Origin: Callorhinus ursinus
Lineage: Eukaryota > Chordata > Mammalia > Carnivora > Otariidae
Reading direction: 5' to 3'
Assembly: GCF_003265705.1 (NCBI RefSeq)
Contig: NW_020312788.1
Span: 2,842,193-2,906,192 of the forward strand
Length of the DNA stretch: 64,000 nt
Shown here: one piece after another, positions 1 through 11,169 of the stretch
Layout: every line of letters begins with the position of its first letter
Numbering within the stretch: the first letter of the stretch is position 1
Notes under the pieces: generated by a model
The model's database searches: none
What the model saw: the letters and a program-made list of their open reading frames with translations, nothing else
What the model was told of the DNA's origin: nothing
Position numbers and translations under genes: made by a program

Positions 1-1992
1 CATCCTTTCTTGATCAAAACTCTTCAGAGTATAGGGATAGAGGGTACATACCTCAATATCATAAAAGCCATCTATGAAAAACCTACAGTGAATATCATTC
101 TCAATGGGGAAAAGCTGAGAGCTTTTCCCCTAAGGGCAGGAATGCGGCAAGGATGTCCACTCTCACCACTGCTATTCAACGTAGTATTAGAAGTCCTAGC
201 CACAGCAATCAGACAACAAAAAGAAATCAAAGGCATCCAAATCGGCAAAGAGGAAGTCAAACTCTCACTCTTTGCAGATGATATGATACTGTATGTGGAA
301 AACCCAAAAGACTCCACCCCAAAACTGCTAGAACTCATACAGGAGTTCAGTCAAGTAGCAGGCTATAAAATCAATGCACAGAAATCAGCGGCATTCCTAT
401 ACACCAACAACAAGACAGAAGAGAGACAAATCAAGGAGTTGATCCCATTTACAATTGCACCCAAAACCATAAGATACCTAGGAATAAATTTAAACAAAGA
501 GGCAAAGGATCTGTACTCAGAAAACTGTAAAATACTCATGAAAGAAATTGAAGAAGACACAAAGAAGTGGAAAAACGTTCCATGCTCATGGGTTGGGAGA
601 ACCAACATTATGAAGATGTCAATGCTACCTAGAGCAATCTACACATTCAGTGCAATCCCCATCAAAATACCATCCACTTTTTTCAAAGAAATGGAACAAA
701 TAATCCTAAAATTTGTATGGAACCAGAAGAGACCCCGAATAGCCAGAGGAATATTGAAAAAGAAAAGTAAAGCTGGCGGCATCACAATTCCGGACTTCCA
801 GCTCTATTACAAAGCTGTCATCGTCAAGACAGTATGGTACTGGCACAAAAACAGACACATAGATCAATGGAACAGAATCGAGAGCCCAGAAATGGACCCT
901 CAACTCTATGGCCAACTCATCTTCGACAAAGCAGGAAAGAATGTCCAATGGCAAAAAGACAGTCTCTTCAACAAATGGTGTTGGGAAAATTGGACAGCCA
1001 CATGCGGAAGAATGAAACTGGACCATTTCCTTACACCACACACAAAAACAGACTCCAAATGGTTGAAAGACCTAAACGTGAGACAGGAGTCCATCAAAAT
1101 CCTAAAGGAGAACACAGGTAGCAACCTCTTCGACCTCAGCCGCCGCAACTTCTTCCTAGAAACATCGCCAAAGGCAAGGGAAGCAATGGCAAAAATGAAC
1201 TATTGGGATTTCATCAAGATAAAAAGCTTTTGCACAGCAAAAGAAACAGTCCACAAAACCAAAAGACAATCGACAGAATGGGAGAAAATATTTGCAAATG
1301 ACATATCAGATAAAGGGCTAGTATCCAAAATCTATAAAGAACTTATCAAACTCAACACCCAAAGAACAAATAATCCAATCAAGAAATGGGCAGAAGACAT
1401 GAACAGACATTTCTCCAAAGAAGACATCCAAATGGCCAACAGGCACATGAAAAAGTGCCCAACATCGCTCGGCATCAGGGAAATCCAAATCAAAACCCCA
1501 ATGAGATACCACCTCACACCAGTCAGAATGGCTAAAATTAACAAGTCAGGAAACGACAGATGTTGGCGGGGATGTGGAGAAAGGGGAACCCTCCTACACT
1601 GTTGGTGGGAATGCAAGCTGGTGCAACCCCTCTGGAAAACAGTATGGAGGTTCCTCAAACAGTTGAAAATGGAGCTACCATACGATCCAGCAATTGCACT
1701 ACTGGGTATTTACCCCAAAGATACAAATGTAGGGATCCGAAGGGGTACGTGCACCCCAATGTTTATGGCAGCAATGTCCACAATAGCCAAACTGTGGAAA
1801 GAGCCAAGATGTCAATCGACAGATGAATGGCTAAAGAAGAGGTGGTATACATACACAATGGAATATTATGCAGCCATCAAAAGGAATGAGATCTTGCCAT
1901 TTGCAATGACGTGGATGGAACTGGAGGGTGTTATGCTGAGTGAAATAAGTCAATCAGAGAATGACATGTATCATATGAGCTCACTGATATGA
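1..1992 (+). CDS. LINE-1 ORF2 protein, C-terminal part (partial)
   Basis: This is the reverse transcriptase and C-terminal region of the L1 ORF2 protein, which nicks target DNA and copies L1 or SINE RNA into it. The frame is open from base 1 to the TGA at 1990-1992, with no frameshift or stop. Visible motifs are [12 protein letters not shown] (145-180), the catalytic FADD box (271-282) and a CX3CX7HX4C zinc knuckle with Cys at 1561 and 1573, His at 1597 and Cys at 1612. The thumb-like region between them reads well throughout. A TTG near base 10 is not a real start; the true ORF2 start and endonuclease domain lie left of the window. Whether the full element is intact cannot be seen. This is a retrotransposon gene, not a host gene. 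Confidence 0.93.
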   Translation, partial: HPFLIKTLQSIGIEGTYLNIIKAIYEKPTVNIILNGEKLRAFPLRAGMRQGCPLSPLLFNVVLEVLATAIRQQKEIKGIQIGKEEVKLSLFADDMILYVENPKDSTPKLLELIQEFSQVAGYKINAQKSAAFLYTNNKTEERQIKELIPFTIAPKTIRYLGINLNKEAKDLYSENCKILMKEIEEDTKKWKNVPCSWVGRTNIMKMSMLPRAIYTFSAIPIKIPSTFFKEMEQIILKFVWNQKRPRIARGILKKKSKAGGITIPDFQLYYKAVIVKTVWYWHKNRHIDQWNRIESPEMDPQLYGQLIFDKAGKNVQWQKDSLFNKWCWENWTATCGRMKLDHFLTPHTKTDSKWLKDLNVRQESIKILKENTGSNLFDLSRRNFFLETSPKAREAMAKMNYWDFIKIKSFCTAKETVHKTKRQSTEWEKIFANDISDKGLVSKIYKELIKLNTQRTNNPIKKWAEDMNRHFSKEDIQMANRHMKKCPTSLGIREIQIKTPMRYHLTPVRMAKINKSGNDRCWRGCGERGTLLHCWWECKLVQPLWKTVWRFLKQLKMELPYDPAIALLGIYPKDTNVGIRRGTCTPMFMAAMSTIAKLWKEPRCQSTDEWLKKRWYTYTMEYYAAIKRNEILPFAMTWMELEGVMLSEISQSENDMYHMSSLI

Positions 1993-2007
1993 GGAATTCT
2001 TAATCTC

Positions 2008-2430
2008 AGGAAACAAACTGAGTGTTGCTGAAGTGGTGGGTGGTGGGAGGGATGGGGTGGCTGGGTGGTAGACATTGGGTAGGGTATGTGATATGGTGAG
2101 CGCTGTGAATTGTGCAAGACTGTTGAATCACAGATCTGTACTTCTGAAACAAATAATGCAACATATGTTAAGAAAAAAGAAAAAGAAGAAGATAGCAGGA
2201 GGGGAAGAATGAAGGGGAGTAAGTCAGAGGGGGAGACGAACCATGAGAGACGATGGACTCTGAAAAACAAACTGAGGGTTCTAGACGGGAGGAAGGTAGG
2301 GAGATGGGTTAGCCTGGTGATGGGTATTAAAGAGGGCACTTTCTGCATGGAGCCCTGGGTGTTATGCACAAACAATGAATCATGGAACACTACATCAAAA
2401 ACTAATGATGTAATATATGGTGATTAACAT
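2008..2430 (+). repeat. Duplicated module in the L1 3' UTR
   Basis: Two diverged copies of one module follow each other, about 2008-2176 and 2255-2430. Each begins near AAACAAACTGAG, passes a G-rich run (GGTGGGAGGG in the first, GGAGGAAGG in the second) and a GG(T/G)GA..G segment, and ends with GAATCA, a CT-ACTTCTGAAAC or ACTACATCAAAAAC motif and AATAATG or AATGATG. The copies are separated by an AAGAAAAAAG linker, an internal A-rich stretch. Confidence 0.6.
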
Positions 2431-2454
2431 AACAATAAAAAAATTAAAAAAAAG

Positions 2455-2733
2455 AATTCTAAGGCAACTCAATCTGTAACAAGGCATAGAATTAGGGGGG
2501 AAAAGAAACAAATAAAAATGGGAGAGAGACAAAACAAGAGACATGGTAGTGTTAAACCAGTGGTGTGCAGGAGCTGATAGATCCAACTTCATGAAAGTGA
2601 GTGATGTGTACCTTTCCCAATTTTCCATCTAGCGATAACATGTTGGTAGTTTGAAACCAGCACTGGTGGGAGTATTTACATAATGGAAATCAGCAGATGC
2701 TGAAAGTTGTGATGGTTTTTATATAGAAAACCT
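2455..2733. other. No recognised feature
   Basis: A purine-rich spacer between the young L1 tail and the older L1 block. I see no repeat family and no convincing ORF here. Confidence 0.5.
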
Positions 2734-2750
2734 AAGAAATCCATGAAAAC

Positions 2751-2915
2751 GTGGGTGGGGGATGGGCTAAATGGGTGATGGGTATTAAGGAGAGCACTTG
2801 TTATGATGAGGACTGGGTGTTATATGTAAATGATGAATCACTAAATTCTACTCCTGAAACCAATATTACACTATATGTTAACTAACTAGAATTTAAATAA
2901 AAATTTGGGAAAAAA
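2751..2915 (+). mobile_element. 5'-truncated L1 3' end, 165 bp, with target duplication
   Basis: The body reads GGGTGATGGGTATTAAGGAG ... CACTGGGTGTTATATGTAAA-type 3' UTR, as in older carnivore L1, and ends in an A-rich tail. The 17-base AAGAAATCCATGAAAAC flanks it exactly at 2734-2750 and 2916-2932. It therefore inserted into the older L1M sequence that resumes at 2916. Confidence 0.85.
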
Positions 2916-3100
2916 AAGAAATCCATGAAAACACTATTAGAACTAATACATATAGCAAGGTTGGAGGATACAAAGCAATATACAATATTTATTTCTATTG
3001 CTTATTTCTATACATTATCAGTGAACAATCCAAAAATCATATTAAGAAAACAATTCTATTTATAATAGCATTAAAAAATAAAAATACTTAGGAATATTTT

Positions 3101-3314
3101 TTTTTAAAGATTTTATTTATTCATTTGACACACAGAGAGAGACAGTGAGAGAGAGAGAGAGGGAGCGAGCACAAGCAGGGGGAGGGGCAGGCAGAGGGAG
3201 AAGCAGGCTTCCTGCATGAGCAGGCAGCCCGATGTGGGGCTCGATCCCAGGACCCCGGGGCCATGACCTGAGCCGAAGGCAGCGGTTTAACCAACTGAGC
3301 CACCCAGGTGCCCC
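3101..3314 (-). mobile_element. Can-SINE, minus orientation
   Basis: It starts with a T-rich tail and AAAGATTTTATTTATT and ends with the tRNA-like head read as TGAGCCACCCAGGTGCCCC. An 18-base perfect target duplication AATACTTAGGAATATTTT lies at 3083-3100 and 3315-3332. It interrupts L1M ORF2. Confidence 0.95.
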
Positions 3315-3380
3315 AATACTTAGGAATATTTTAACAGAAGCAGTTTAAGATTTGCATACTGAAAACAATTAAATATTATT

Positions 3381-3561
3381 ATTTTTAAAGATTTATTTAT
3401 TTATTTGTGAAGGCGGGAGGGGAAGAGGGAGAGAAAAATTCAAGCAGACTCCACGCTGAGTGCAGAGCCCCACATGGGGCTTGATTTCATGACCCCGAGT
3501 TCATGACCTGAGGTGAAATCAAGAGTCAGATGCTTAACTGACTTTGTCATCCAGGTGCCCC
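3381..3561 (-). mobile_element. Can-SINE, minus orientation, diverged
   Basis: Tail at the left (AAAGATTTATTTATTTATTT), head at the right (ATCCAGGTGCCCC). AAATATTATT at 3371-3380 and 3569-3578 is the likely core of its target duplication. Body changes show it is older than the copy at 3101. Confidence 0.88.
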
Positions 3562-4499
3562 AACTATAAAATATTATTAAAAGAAATTACAAAAGACCAA
3601 AATATATGGAAAGGTAGTTCATGTTCATATATCAGAAGACAACATTGTTAAGATTACAGTATTTCCCAACTACAGATTCAGTGCAATTGCTATCAAAATC
3701 CCAATTGTCTTTTTTTTTTTGCAGAAATTTACAATTATCCAAAATTCATATGTAAATGCAGGGATCCAGATTAGGCAAACCATCTTTAAAAATAACAAAG
3801 TTGGAGGACTCACATTTCCTGATTTCAAAACTTATGACAAAACAATAATCGAGATAGTATGATACTGGCATAAGGATAAACAAGTCAATGGAATAGAATT
3901 AAAATAAATAATTTTAATAAATTATTAAATTAAAAATAATAAACAAATAAAACTACATTTGCAGTCAAGTGATTTTGACAAAGAGACTATGGTGATTTAT
4001 TAAGGAAAAATAATCTTTTCAACAGGACGTGCTGGGATAAATAGATATTCAGATGTAAAATAACAAAGTTGGACTCCAACCTCATATCATCCATAAAATA
4101 TAACTTAAAATTTATCATAAACCTAATATTACCCAGCTATTAAAAGGAATAAAGTACCAATACATGTTATAACATGAACAAATCCTGAAAAACATGCTAA
4201 ATGATAGAACCAGTCAAACTAGGCCACATTTTGTATGATTCCATTTATAGAAAATGTCCAGAATAGAGAAATCTATAAAGACAGAAAAGTAAATTAGTGG
4301 TTGCCAAGGGCTAGGTGGAAGGGGGAGTGATTGCTAGTGGGCACAGAGTTTCTTTTTGGGCTGGCGAAAATATTCTAATACTAAATAGTGGTGCTAGTTG
4401 CGCAATATTTTAAAAACCATTTGTACACTTTAAAGGGGTTAATTTCACAGTGTGTAAATTATAGCTCAATAAAGCTGTTTTTAAAAAAATAATGAAAAA

Positions 4500-5530
4500 A
4501 CATATTATGTAAACTCTAATCATAAGAAAGATGAAATAGCTATATTAATATCAGACAAACTAATCTTCAGTACAAGAAGTATTGCCAAAAATATAAAGGT
4601 ATTTTACATAAAGAATAAAATAAAGAATAAAAGATCAATTTCTCTAAAAGACATAACAATCCTAAGTATGTATGTACCTCATAACAGAGCTCTATAATAC
4701 ATACAGCTAAATGATAGGACTGAAATGAGAAATAGACAAATTTAAGTTATAATTGGCAATTTCAACTTTCCTCTCTTAGTAATTTATAAATAAGTAGACC
4801 GAAAATCATTAAAAATAGCAATGACTTCACCACAATATCAATTTTACCTGATTGATATTTATAGAACACTCCACCTAACAAATACACATTCTTTTGAAAT
4901 GTATATGGAACATTTATCAAGATAAGTCATATACTCGGACATAGAACACATTTCAATAGATTTAAAGGATTGGGGTGCCTGGGTGGCTCAGCTGGTTAAG
5001 CGTCAGCCTTCGGCTCAAGTCATGATCCCAGGTCCTGGGATTGAGCCCCGCATTGGGCTCCCTGCTCAGCGGGGGTTTGCTTCTCCTTCTGCCTCTGCTC
5101 CCCGCTCATGCTCGTTCTCTCTCAAATAAATAAATCTTTGAAAAAATAAAGAATCAATTTAATTAATTAAAATATCAAAAATTTCCCAAATAGTTTGAAA
5201 TGAAAAAACATATTCTAAATAATCATCAGTCCAAAAAAATCATAAGAGAAATTGGAAAATATGTTTATCGAATGACAATGAAAACACACATGTCAAAATT
5301 TGTGGCATTAACAATGACTAGAGGGAAAGTTAGCTTTAAATGCATCATAAAAAAAAAAAGGAAGATCTTTTATTTCAAACCCAAGCTATATAAGAAGTTA
5401 TAAAATAGGAGCAAGTAAGCCAAAAATAAAGGAAATAAATGATAAAGGGGAAATCTATGAAGTATAAACAGGGCAAACAATAGAGAAAATCAATGAAATT
5501 AAAAGATAGTTCTTTGAAAAGAGAAAGAGG
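4500..5530 (+). mobile_element. Ancient L1M, 5' part of ORF2
   Basis: Endonuclease and early RT-region sequence is recognisable: ATATTAATATCAGACAAACT (from 4540), ATAGAACACTCCACCTAACA near 4861 and AGAGAAAATCAATGAAATT near 5483. Many stops and indels. A SINE splits it at 4972-5147. The order (3' UTR of one L1M, then mid-ORF2 of another) shows these are two separate insertions. Confidence 0.75.
4972..5147 (+). mobile_element. Can-SINE, plus orientation
   Basis: Head GGGGTGCCTGGGTGGCTCAG, body with TTAAGCGTCAGCCTTCGGCT, and an AAATAAATAAATCTTTG tail. No clean flanking duplication could be assigned. Confidence 0.92.
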
Positions 5531-5763
5531 AAAGTTAAATAAGTTTATTAATTGTTACATAAGCAATAGACATAAATTAAAGTATGCCATTAAAATTGAT
5601 AAAGAAAACAATGAAAGTTTAAACAAGAGAAAAAGAGGATTAAAGGCATGTGCGGATAGATAAAGAGAGATCGGTTTACCTTTTTGTTCTAATTTATAGA
5701 GAGTATTTGTGTATGTCTGTGTGTTTGAGGGGATGTATATATATGTACATATATATAAAATTA
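5531..5763. other. AT-rich spacer, no recognised feature
   Basis: AT-rich sequence with a TATATATGTACATATATATA-like run near 5735-5758. It ends at the left copy of the target duplication of the next L1. Confidence 0.4.
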
Positions 5764-5777
5764 TAGCCAGGCTTATT

Positions 5778-6242
5778 TTTTTTAATTCTTTATTTAAATT
5801 CAATTTAGTTAACATATACTGTATTATTAGTTACCGGGGTAGAATTTAGTCATTCATCAGTTGCATTTAACACCCAGTGCTCATTACATCAAGTGCCCTC
5901 TTTAATGCCCATTACCCAATTACCCCTTCTCCCCACCCACCTCCCCTCCAGCAACCCTCACTTTGTATCTCAGAGTTCAGCATCTTTTATGGTTCGCCTC
6001 CCTCTCTATTTTCATCTTACTTTATTTTTCCTTCCCTTTCCCTATGTTCATCTGTTTTGTTTCTTAAATTCCACATATGAGTGAAATCATGTGGTATTTG
6101 TCTTTCTCTGACTGACTTATTTCCCTTAGCAGAATACTTTCTAGCTCCATCCACGTCATTGCAAATGGGAAAACTTCCTTTTTTTTGACAGCTAAGTAAT
6201 ATTCTTTTTGACAGCTAAGTAATTTTGACAGCTAAGTAATAT

Positions 6243-6287
<45 letters not shown>

Positions 6288-6750
6288 ATACACACCACGT
6301 CTTCTTTATCCATTCATCGGTTGATGAACATCTGGGCTCTTTCCATAGTTTGGCTATTGTGGACATTGCTGTTATAAAGATTAGTGTACATGTGCCCCTT
6401 CTAATCACAAGGTTTGTATCCTTTGGAGAAATTCCTACTAGTGCAATTGCTTGGTGTAGGGTAGTTCTATTTTTAACTTTTTGAGGAATCTCCATACTGT
6501 TCTCCAGAGTTACTGCACCAGTTTGCATTCCCACCAACAGTGTGAGAGTGTTCCCTTTTCTCTTCATCCTTGCCAACACCTGTTGTTTCCTGTGTTGTTA
6601 ATTTTAGCCATTCTGACTGGTGTGAAGTGGTATCTCATTGTGGTTTTGATTTGTATTTCCCTGATGCCGAGTGATGTTGAGCATTTTTTTTTCATGTGTC
6701 TGTTGACAATTTGTATGTCTTCTTTGGAGAAATGTCCATTCCTGTCTTCT
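5778..6750 (-). mobile_element. 5'-truncated L1, minus orientation, with 14-bp target duplication
   Basis: Read on the minus strand it is the ORF2 C-terminus (about 6232-6750) followed by the carnivore L1 3' UTR (5778-6100). The zinc-knuckle region is broken by stops and by a CA microsatellite. TAGCCAGGCTTATT occurs perfectly at 5764-5777 and 6751-6764, which defines both ends. Length is 973 bp including the microsatellite expansion. Confidence 0.93.
6182..6282. repeat. Triplicated 18-19-mer plus (CA)n inside the L1
   Basis: TTTTGACAGCTAAGTAAT occurs three times in a row (6183-6200, 6206-6223 and 6223-6240). A pure (AC)n of about 37 bp follows at 6246-6282. The TATACACAC stretch of the parent L1 probably seeded the microsatellite. 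Confidence 0.85.
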
Positions 6751-6850
6751 TAGCCAGGCTTATTATTGGCTTCTCATTGTTGGAAGACTTCTTGAAAAAA
6801 ATGACTGATTTCAGAGCTTGGGCAGGGAAAGTACAAGGGGAGCCTAAAAC

Positions 6851-7165
6851 ATTGTATTAGTTTGTGATTGCTGCAAAAAAAAAAATCACCACAAATTTAG
6901 CAGCTTAAAGTAACACCCATTTATTATCTCACCATTTCTGTAGGTCTAAAGTCTAGGCTCAGCTCAAATGGATCTATGCTCAGTGTCTCACGAAGCTGAA
7001 AGCAAGGGCCAGCCAGGCTACATTTTCATCTGGAGTTCAGAGTCCTCTTCCAAGCTCAGGCAATTTGTTGGCAGAATGCAATTACTTGTGAATGAGAACT
7101 GAAACCCCCATTTTCTTTCTGTGGGGCTTGCTCTCAGCTCGCAGAACAACTCTCAGGTCTTTACA
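6851..7165 (-). mobile_element. MLT1-type LTR relic, minus orientation
   Basis: Starts GTATTAGTTTGTGATTGCTG and continues with AGCAGCTTAAAGTAACACCC and TTATTATCTCACCATTTCTG, the reverse strand of an MLT1 3' end. The right end decays around 7165. Confidence 0.7.
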
Positions 7166-7199
7166 GACCCTCAACCGACTGAGTCACCCAGGCCCCCCC
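7166..7199 (-). mobile_element. Orphan SINE head fragment
   Basis: Only CTCAACCGACTGAGTCACCC plus a C-run remains, the reverse of a Can-SINE tRNA-like head. No body or tail lies to its left. Confidence 0.55.
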
Positions 7200-7239
7200 C
7201 AGAACAGCTATCTCAAAGAGGTTTCTCCTTTTGTCTTGA

Positions 7240-8390
7240 TCAACTTGAGCAAAATAAATAATGACAGTAATAGACCAAAATCCATAAAATGAAATAAGAA
7301 TACATTAATTCATACTGATATACTATAGCTAATATATATGTATAGATTACATACATTGATATATTATAAGATTATATTGTTTATATATATATATAGCATT
7401 AGGTGTATATAAGCAAATAAATAAATGGGTAACAAGGGAAAGCTTTTTCATATGGCAGAATCCAAGACACTGTGATAAATATAGAATGAATAATGGAATT
7501 AGAAAATCACTGTTTGGGGGATGCCTGGGTGGCTCAGTCTATTGAGCAATGACTCTTGATTTTGGCTCAGGTCATGATCTCAGGGTCATGGGATCAACCC
7601 CCATGTCAGGCTCTGCAATCGGCGTGGAGTCTGCTTATCCCTCTGCCTCTGCTCTCACCCTGCCCCCAGCCACTCACACGCTCACTGCTCTTGCGGTCTC
7701 TCTCTCTCTCTCTGTGTTTCTCTCAAATAAATAAATAAGTAAAATCTAAAAAAAAAAGAAGAAAGAAAATCACTATTTGGTAACCAACCATCACAGATAT
7801 AACTGTTTCAGGCAAGCATCATCAATGGATGATGAAATTAGTGGGCAAAAGTACGGTGAAAAACAGGTTATTTATGAAGTCTCTTAAGTATCTCCCCTAT
7901 AAGATGCAAATTAATTACCAAGGAGAAAAGAGCAACTTTACAGTGGAGAAATGTAGCAGTGCTTAGTTAGCATCACCAGTAACAGGACAAATTAACAACA
8001 TGTTCCTGCTGCAGTGCGGATTGAGGCATAATATTCCTTCTTTTGCATTCTTCCCAAAATGTATAACTTGATCAAATCATGAAGAAACATCAGACCCAAA
8101 TTGAGGGACATTTTTAAAAATAACTCATCAATACTCTCCAAAAATGTTAGACAATGGAAAAGGGAGACTACAGAACAGTTAGAGGCTAAAGGAGGCTGAA
8201 TTGATACAGCAGTTCATGCAAAATGTGATCATATATCTAATCCTGGACCCCAGAAATGACAAGAGTAGAACAAGGAGAGAATTGTAATAAGGTCTGTAAA
8301 TTAGATATTATGGTATCAATACTGATTTCCTAGTTTTGGTAACTGTACTACATAGTTATATAAGAGAATGTCCTTGTTTTAAGCAAATAC
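7240..8390 (+). mobile_element. Ancient L1M 3' region
   Basis: Recognisable L1M 3' sequence includes ACCAAAATCCATAAAATGAA near 7275 and TGGTAACTGTACTACATAGT near 8337, followed by AAGAGAATGTCCTTG. The SINE at 7518-7763 interrupts it. No coding potential. Confidence 0.65.
7518..7763 (+). mobile_element. Can-SINE, plus orientation
   Basis: Head GGGATGCCTGGGTGGCTCAG, long CT-rich region, AAATAAATAAATAAGTAAAA tail. Flanked by AGAAAATCACTGTTTGG (7501-7517) and AGAAAATCACTATTTGG (7764-7780), one mismatch in 17. Confidence 0.95.
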
Positions 8391-9470
8391 ATACTTGAGC
8401 ATTTAGAGGTCTTGAAAACCCAATCAATATAGGCCACCACATTAACAGACTAAAGGAGAAAAATTGTATGTTTATATTAATGTATGAAGGCAAAGTACGT
8501 GATAAAATTAAGTACCCACTTATGATAAAACAAAACAAAATATGATAAAGCAACAACAAAACCCCCAAACTCTTGGCAAACCAGGATAAAACTTCTTCCT
8601 CAATCTGATTAAATGTATCTATGAAAACTCTATAGTTAACACCATATTTATTGGTGAAATGCAAAATATTTCCCCCCTAGGATTAATAACAAGGCTAAGA
8701 TATCAGTCCTCTCATTTCTAGTCAACATTGTACTGGAGACAAGAGAAAAATAAAGGGCATACAGATTAAAAGGAAGAAGTAAGGCTGTCTTTATCACAGA
8801 CAACATGATCATGTATTTAAAAACCCTAAATAATCTGCCAATAAACTGCTAGAGCTAATAAATGAATTTAGCATTGTTGCAGGACGATCAATGTATGCAT
8901 TCTGTGTACTAGCAACAGGAAGTTAAAAATTGAAATTAAAAAAATACCATTTACAATAGGATCAAAAACTTGAAATACTTGGGATACACTTAATAGGAAT
9001 ATGTGCAGTGTCTGTGTACTAAAAACTGTAAGATATTGATGAAAGAAATTAAGGAAGACTAAATAAATAGAAACATACCGTGTTTATGGATTGGAGGGCT
9101 CGATGTTAAGATGTCAATTCTCTCCAATTAACAAGCTGATGCTAAAATCTATTTGGAAATTAAAAGCACCTATAATAGTCAACATATATTTTAAGAAGAA
9201 CTGACAGAGAACTTTCGATGTCTGATTTTAAGACTTACTGGAAAGCTGCAGTAATCAAAATGCGGTATAGGTGTAAGAATAGATAGAAGATCATTTGGAC
9301 ACAATAGAGTCCAGAATTCAACCCATACATACACGTCAAATGATTTTTAACAAGATTGCATTGTACACCTTCCTGCAATGACTTCTCGCTGCTTCTGGCA
9401 ACCACTGATCTAATTCCTATCACTAAGAATGAGATCTGCCTGTTTTAGAACTGCTTGTAAATGGAATCAA
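8390..9470 (+). mobile_element. Ancient L1M ORF2 fragment
   Basis: ORF2-derived sequence with AAACTGTAAGATATTGATGA near 9025, GAAAGAAATTAAGGAAGACT near 9041 and AAAGCTGCAGTAATCAAAAT near 9241. The last part (9356-9470) looks like another old L1 piece joined on. Heavily mutated. Confidence 0.7.
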
Positions 9471-9652
9471 AGCACAAGGATTTTATAACTGAAAAGTCAA
9501 GGGAATAGTTATGAATTCGGGCGGTGTTGAAGTAATTTGATCAGGCATTAATCTATTCCTTGGCTCCATCTTCTTTTAACTGACTTCATTCACAGCATAT
9601 TTTCTTTAAGTGGTGACAGATATGGCCATCAGAAACTCCAGTACCATGTTCT

Positions 9653-9846
9653 TTCTTTTTTTAAGATTTTATTTATTTATGTGTGTGTGTGAGAGAGAGA
9701 GTGAGCACAGAGGGAGAGTGAGAGGGAGAAGCAGAATCTCTGCTGAGCAGGGAGCCCCACCCGGGGCTCAAGGTCAATCCCAGGACCCTGAGATCATGAC
9801 CTGAGCCGAAGGCAGGTGCTTAACCGACTGAGCCACCCAGGAGCCC
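9653..9846 (-). mobile_element. Can-SINE, minus orientation
   Basis: Tail TTTAAGATTTTATTTATTTA at the left, head GAGCCACCCAGGAGCCC at the right. CTCCAGTACCATGTTCT (9636-9652) and CTCCAGTACTATGTTCT (9847-9863) form a 17-base duplication with one mismatch. Confidence 0.95.
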
Positions 9847-9863
9847 CTCCAGTACTATGTTCT

Positions 9864-11165
9864 GTTTCACAACCTCAGCAGAAATACTTCCTTCTTTTTT
9901 GGTAATTGCTACAAAAGTCTAATTCTTATTGTATTTACCTGGAGAATATACTTATCCCTGAAATGTGGCCAACAACATGAGATGTGCTTCTTTGCCCAGC
10001 CAGGGCCAAGTGCTTATCTCTGGATCTAGGGGATGATTCCAGCCTCAACGAATGCACACGGACTGGGGGAAAGGAGTAACGGTTTCCAGTTTGACAAGCA
10101 AAGCCTCCCAGATTCAAGTCCAGCATTCATTAGACCAAATACTGTAATTCAGCACTTGAGACAATGCATGTATCCCAGGGGGCCATGTGGTCATTTTTAG
10201 CCAAGATGTGATGATGATGCTCTATGGCCCTTCTTCCAAATAGAATTAGGGCGGCGGGGCTCGGGCCCTGTGCATCAGGGTTACCAGTGGCAGAGCCAGT
10301 TAGATAAGATGGTGTCATCGTTTTGAGGACCAGGAAGCAGAGTAGTTGCATCTCTTACATCACTTTGTAAAAATTGAATTTACAAAACTAAGCAAAGCAT
10401 AAATGAACTTAATAGAGGGACGAGAGACAATTCCTAGTCATTTGCAATTGTTTCATCTGAATAAGAACAATGACTATGAAGAGAAAAGGAAAAGAAAGAG
10501 TAAGAAAAATGGGAGATTGAAGAACTACATAGAAGAACACAGTTTCTTACTCAACATATCATTGACAATGTTGGCAAGCAGTCGTTTTCAGCTGTCAAAA
10601 ATGTCAGTAGAACAGCTCACTTAGAAAAGGGGAAGGCAATATTAGGAAGCCTGATTTGTCAATCAATGCTCGCTTGATTATTTGTAGAGAAATGTTGGGA
10701 GAAATGTTTTCAAGTAGAAAAGTATATTTATATTTGTAATAAAATTAAAAACTCGGACTTTGAGAATATTCTCCTTTTATATTTTTAAGGAAACATAAAG
10801 GATATTACATTTGGGGCTTTTAAAGAAAAACTGTTTTATCATGGAAATTTAAAGTCCATCACAAAATGAGTAACTCTCCCCTAAAGAGAGCTCTTAGTAA
10901 TGTCAGCTTTACATGTAGTAAACACAGATATCAGCACCCTTATTTCAGGCAAGAAATACTAGAGGAAAAACATAGATCGTAGAATTCTAAACTCCACCAT
11001 CAGGGAATTTAAAGTCAAATGATTTCATAGAGCTGAACCATTTCTTGAATAAGGAAAGAACAGAAATACTATAGATGTTTGAAGAAGAGATAGAGGAAAG
11101 CCTCCTAAAGTAAGGTTTGGTAGTTTCAAAACCTGATAGCAACTTCTTAAGCACTCCTCGCATAG
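9864..11165. other. Non-repetitive intergenic sequence
   Basis: No repeat family recognised. A slightly GC- and CpG-richer patch at 10240-10290 stands out from the AT-rich surroundings. Short ORFs (up to 81 codons) have no recognisable domain. Confidence 0.4.
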
Positions 11166-11169
11166 AGTG

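Larger units (their letters stand above)
1..2454 (+). mobile_element. LINE-1, young carnivore type, 3' half (cut by window edge)
   Basis: The copy enters at the left edge already inside ORF2, so its 5' UTR, ORF1 and the endonuclease part are outside the window. It holds the open ORF2 C-terminal part (to 1992), a G-rich 3' UTR, an AATAAA at 2434-2439 and an A-rich tail ending near 2454. The intact reading frame suggests recent insertion. Its target-site duplication cannot be tested because the 5' junction is missing. The same 3' UTR type recurs at 16684-16965. Confidence 0.95.
2916..4485 (+). mobile_element. Ancient L1M, ORF2 C-terminal region and 3' UTR
   Basis: Decayed ORF2 sequence is recognisable around 2930-3370, 3563-3880 and 3960-4130. 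The L1M 3' UTR follows at about 4190-4485, including GATTCCATTTATAGAAAATG, TTAGTGGTTGCCAAGGGCT and CTCAATAAAGCTGTTTTTAA. Two SINEs (3101-3314 and 3381-3561) interrupt it. It carries many stops and cannot encode protein. Confidence 0.85.

Noticed and set aside
4972..5060. tRNA genes at the SINE heads
   Set aside because: The heads are tRNA-derived but part of dispersed SINEs with A-tails and target duplications, so they are not tRNA genes.
6246..6282. Regular repeats as a CRISPR array
   Set aside because: All tandem repeats here are microsatellites without spacers, in a mammalian genome.
10130..10351. GC-richer patch with a 73-codon ORF as a small CpG island gene
   Set aside because: Too short and CpG-poor to be an island; no exon signals.
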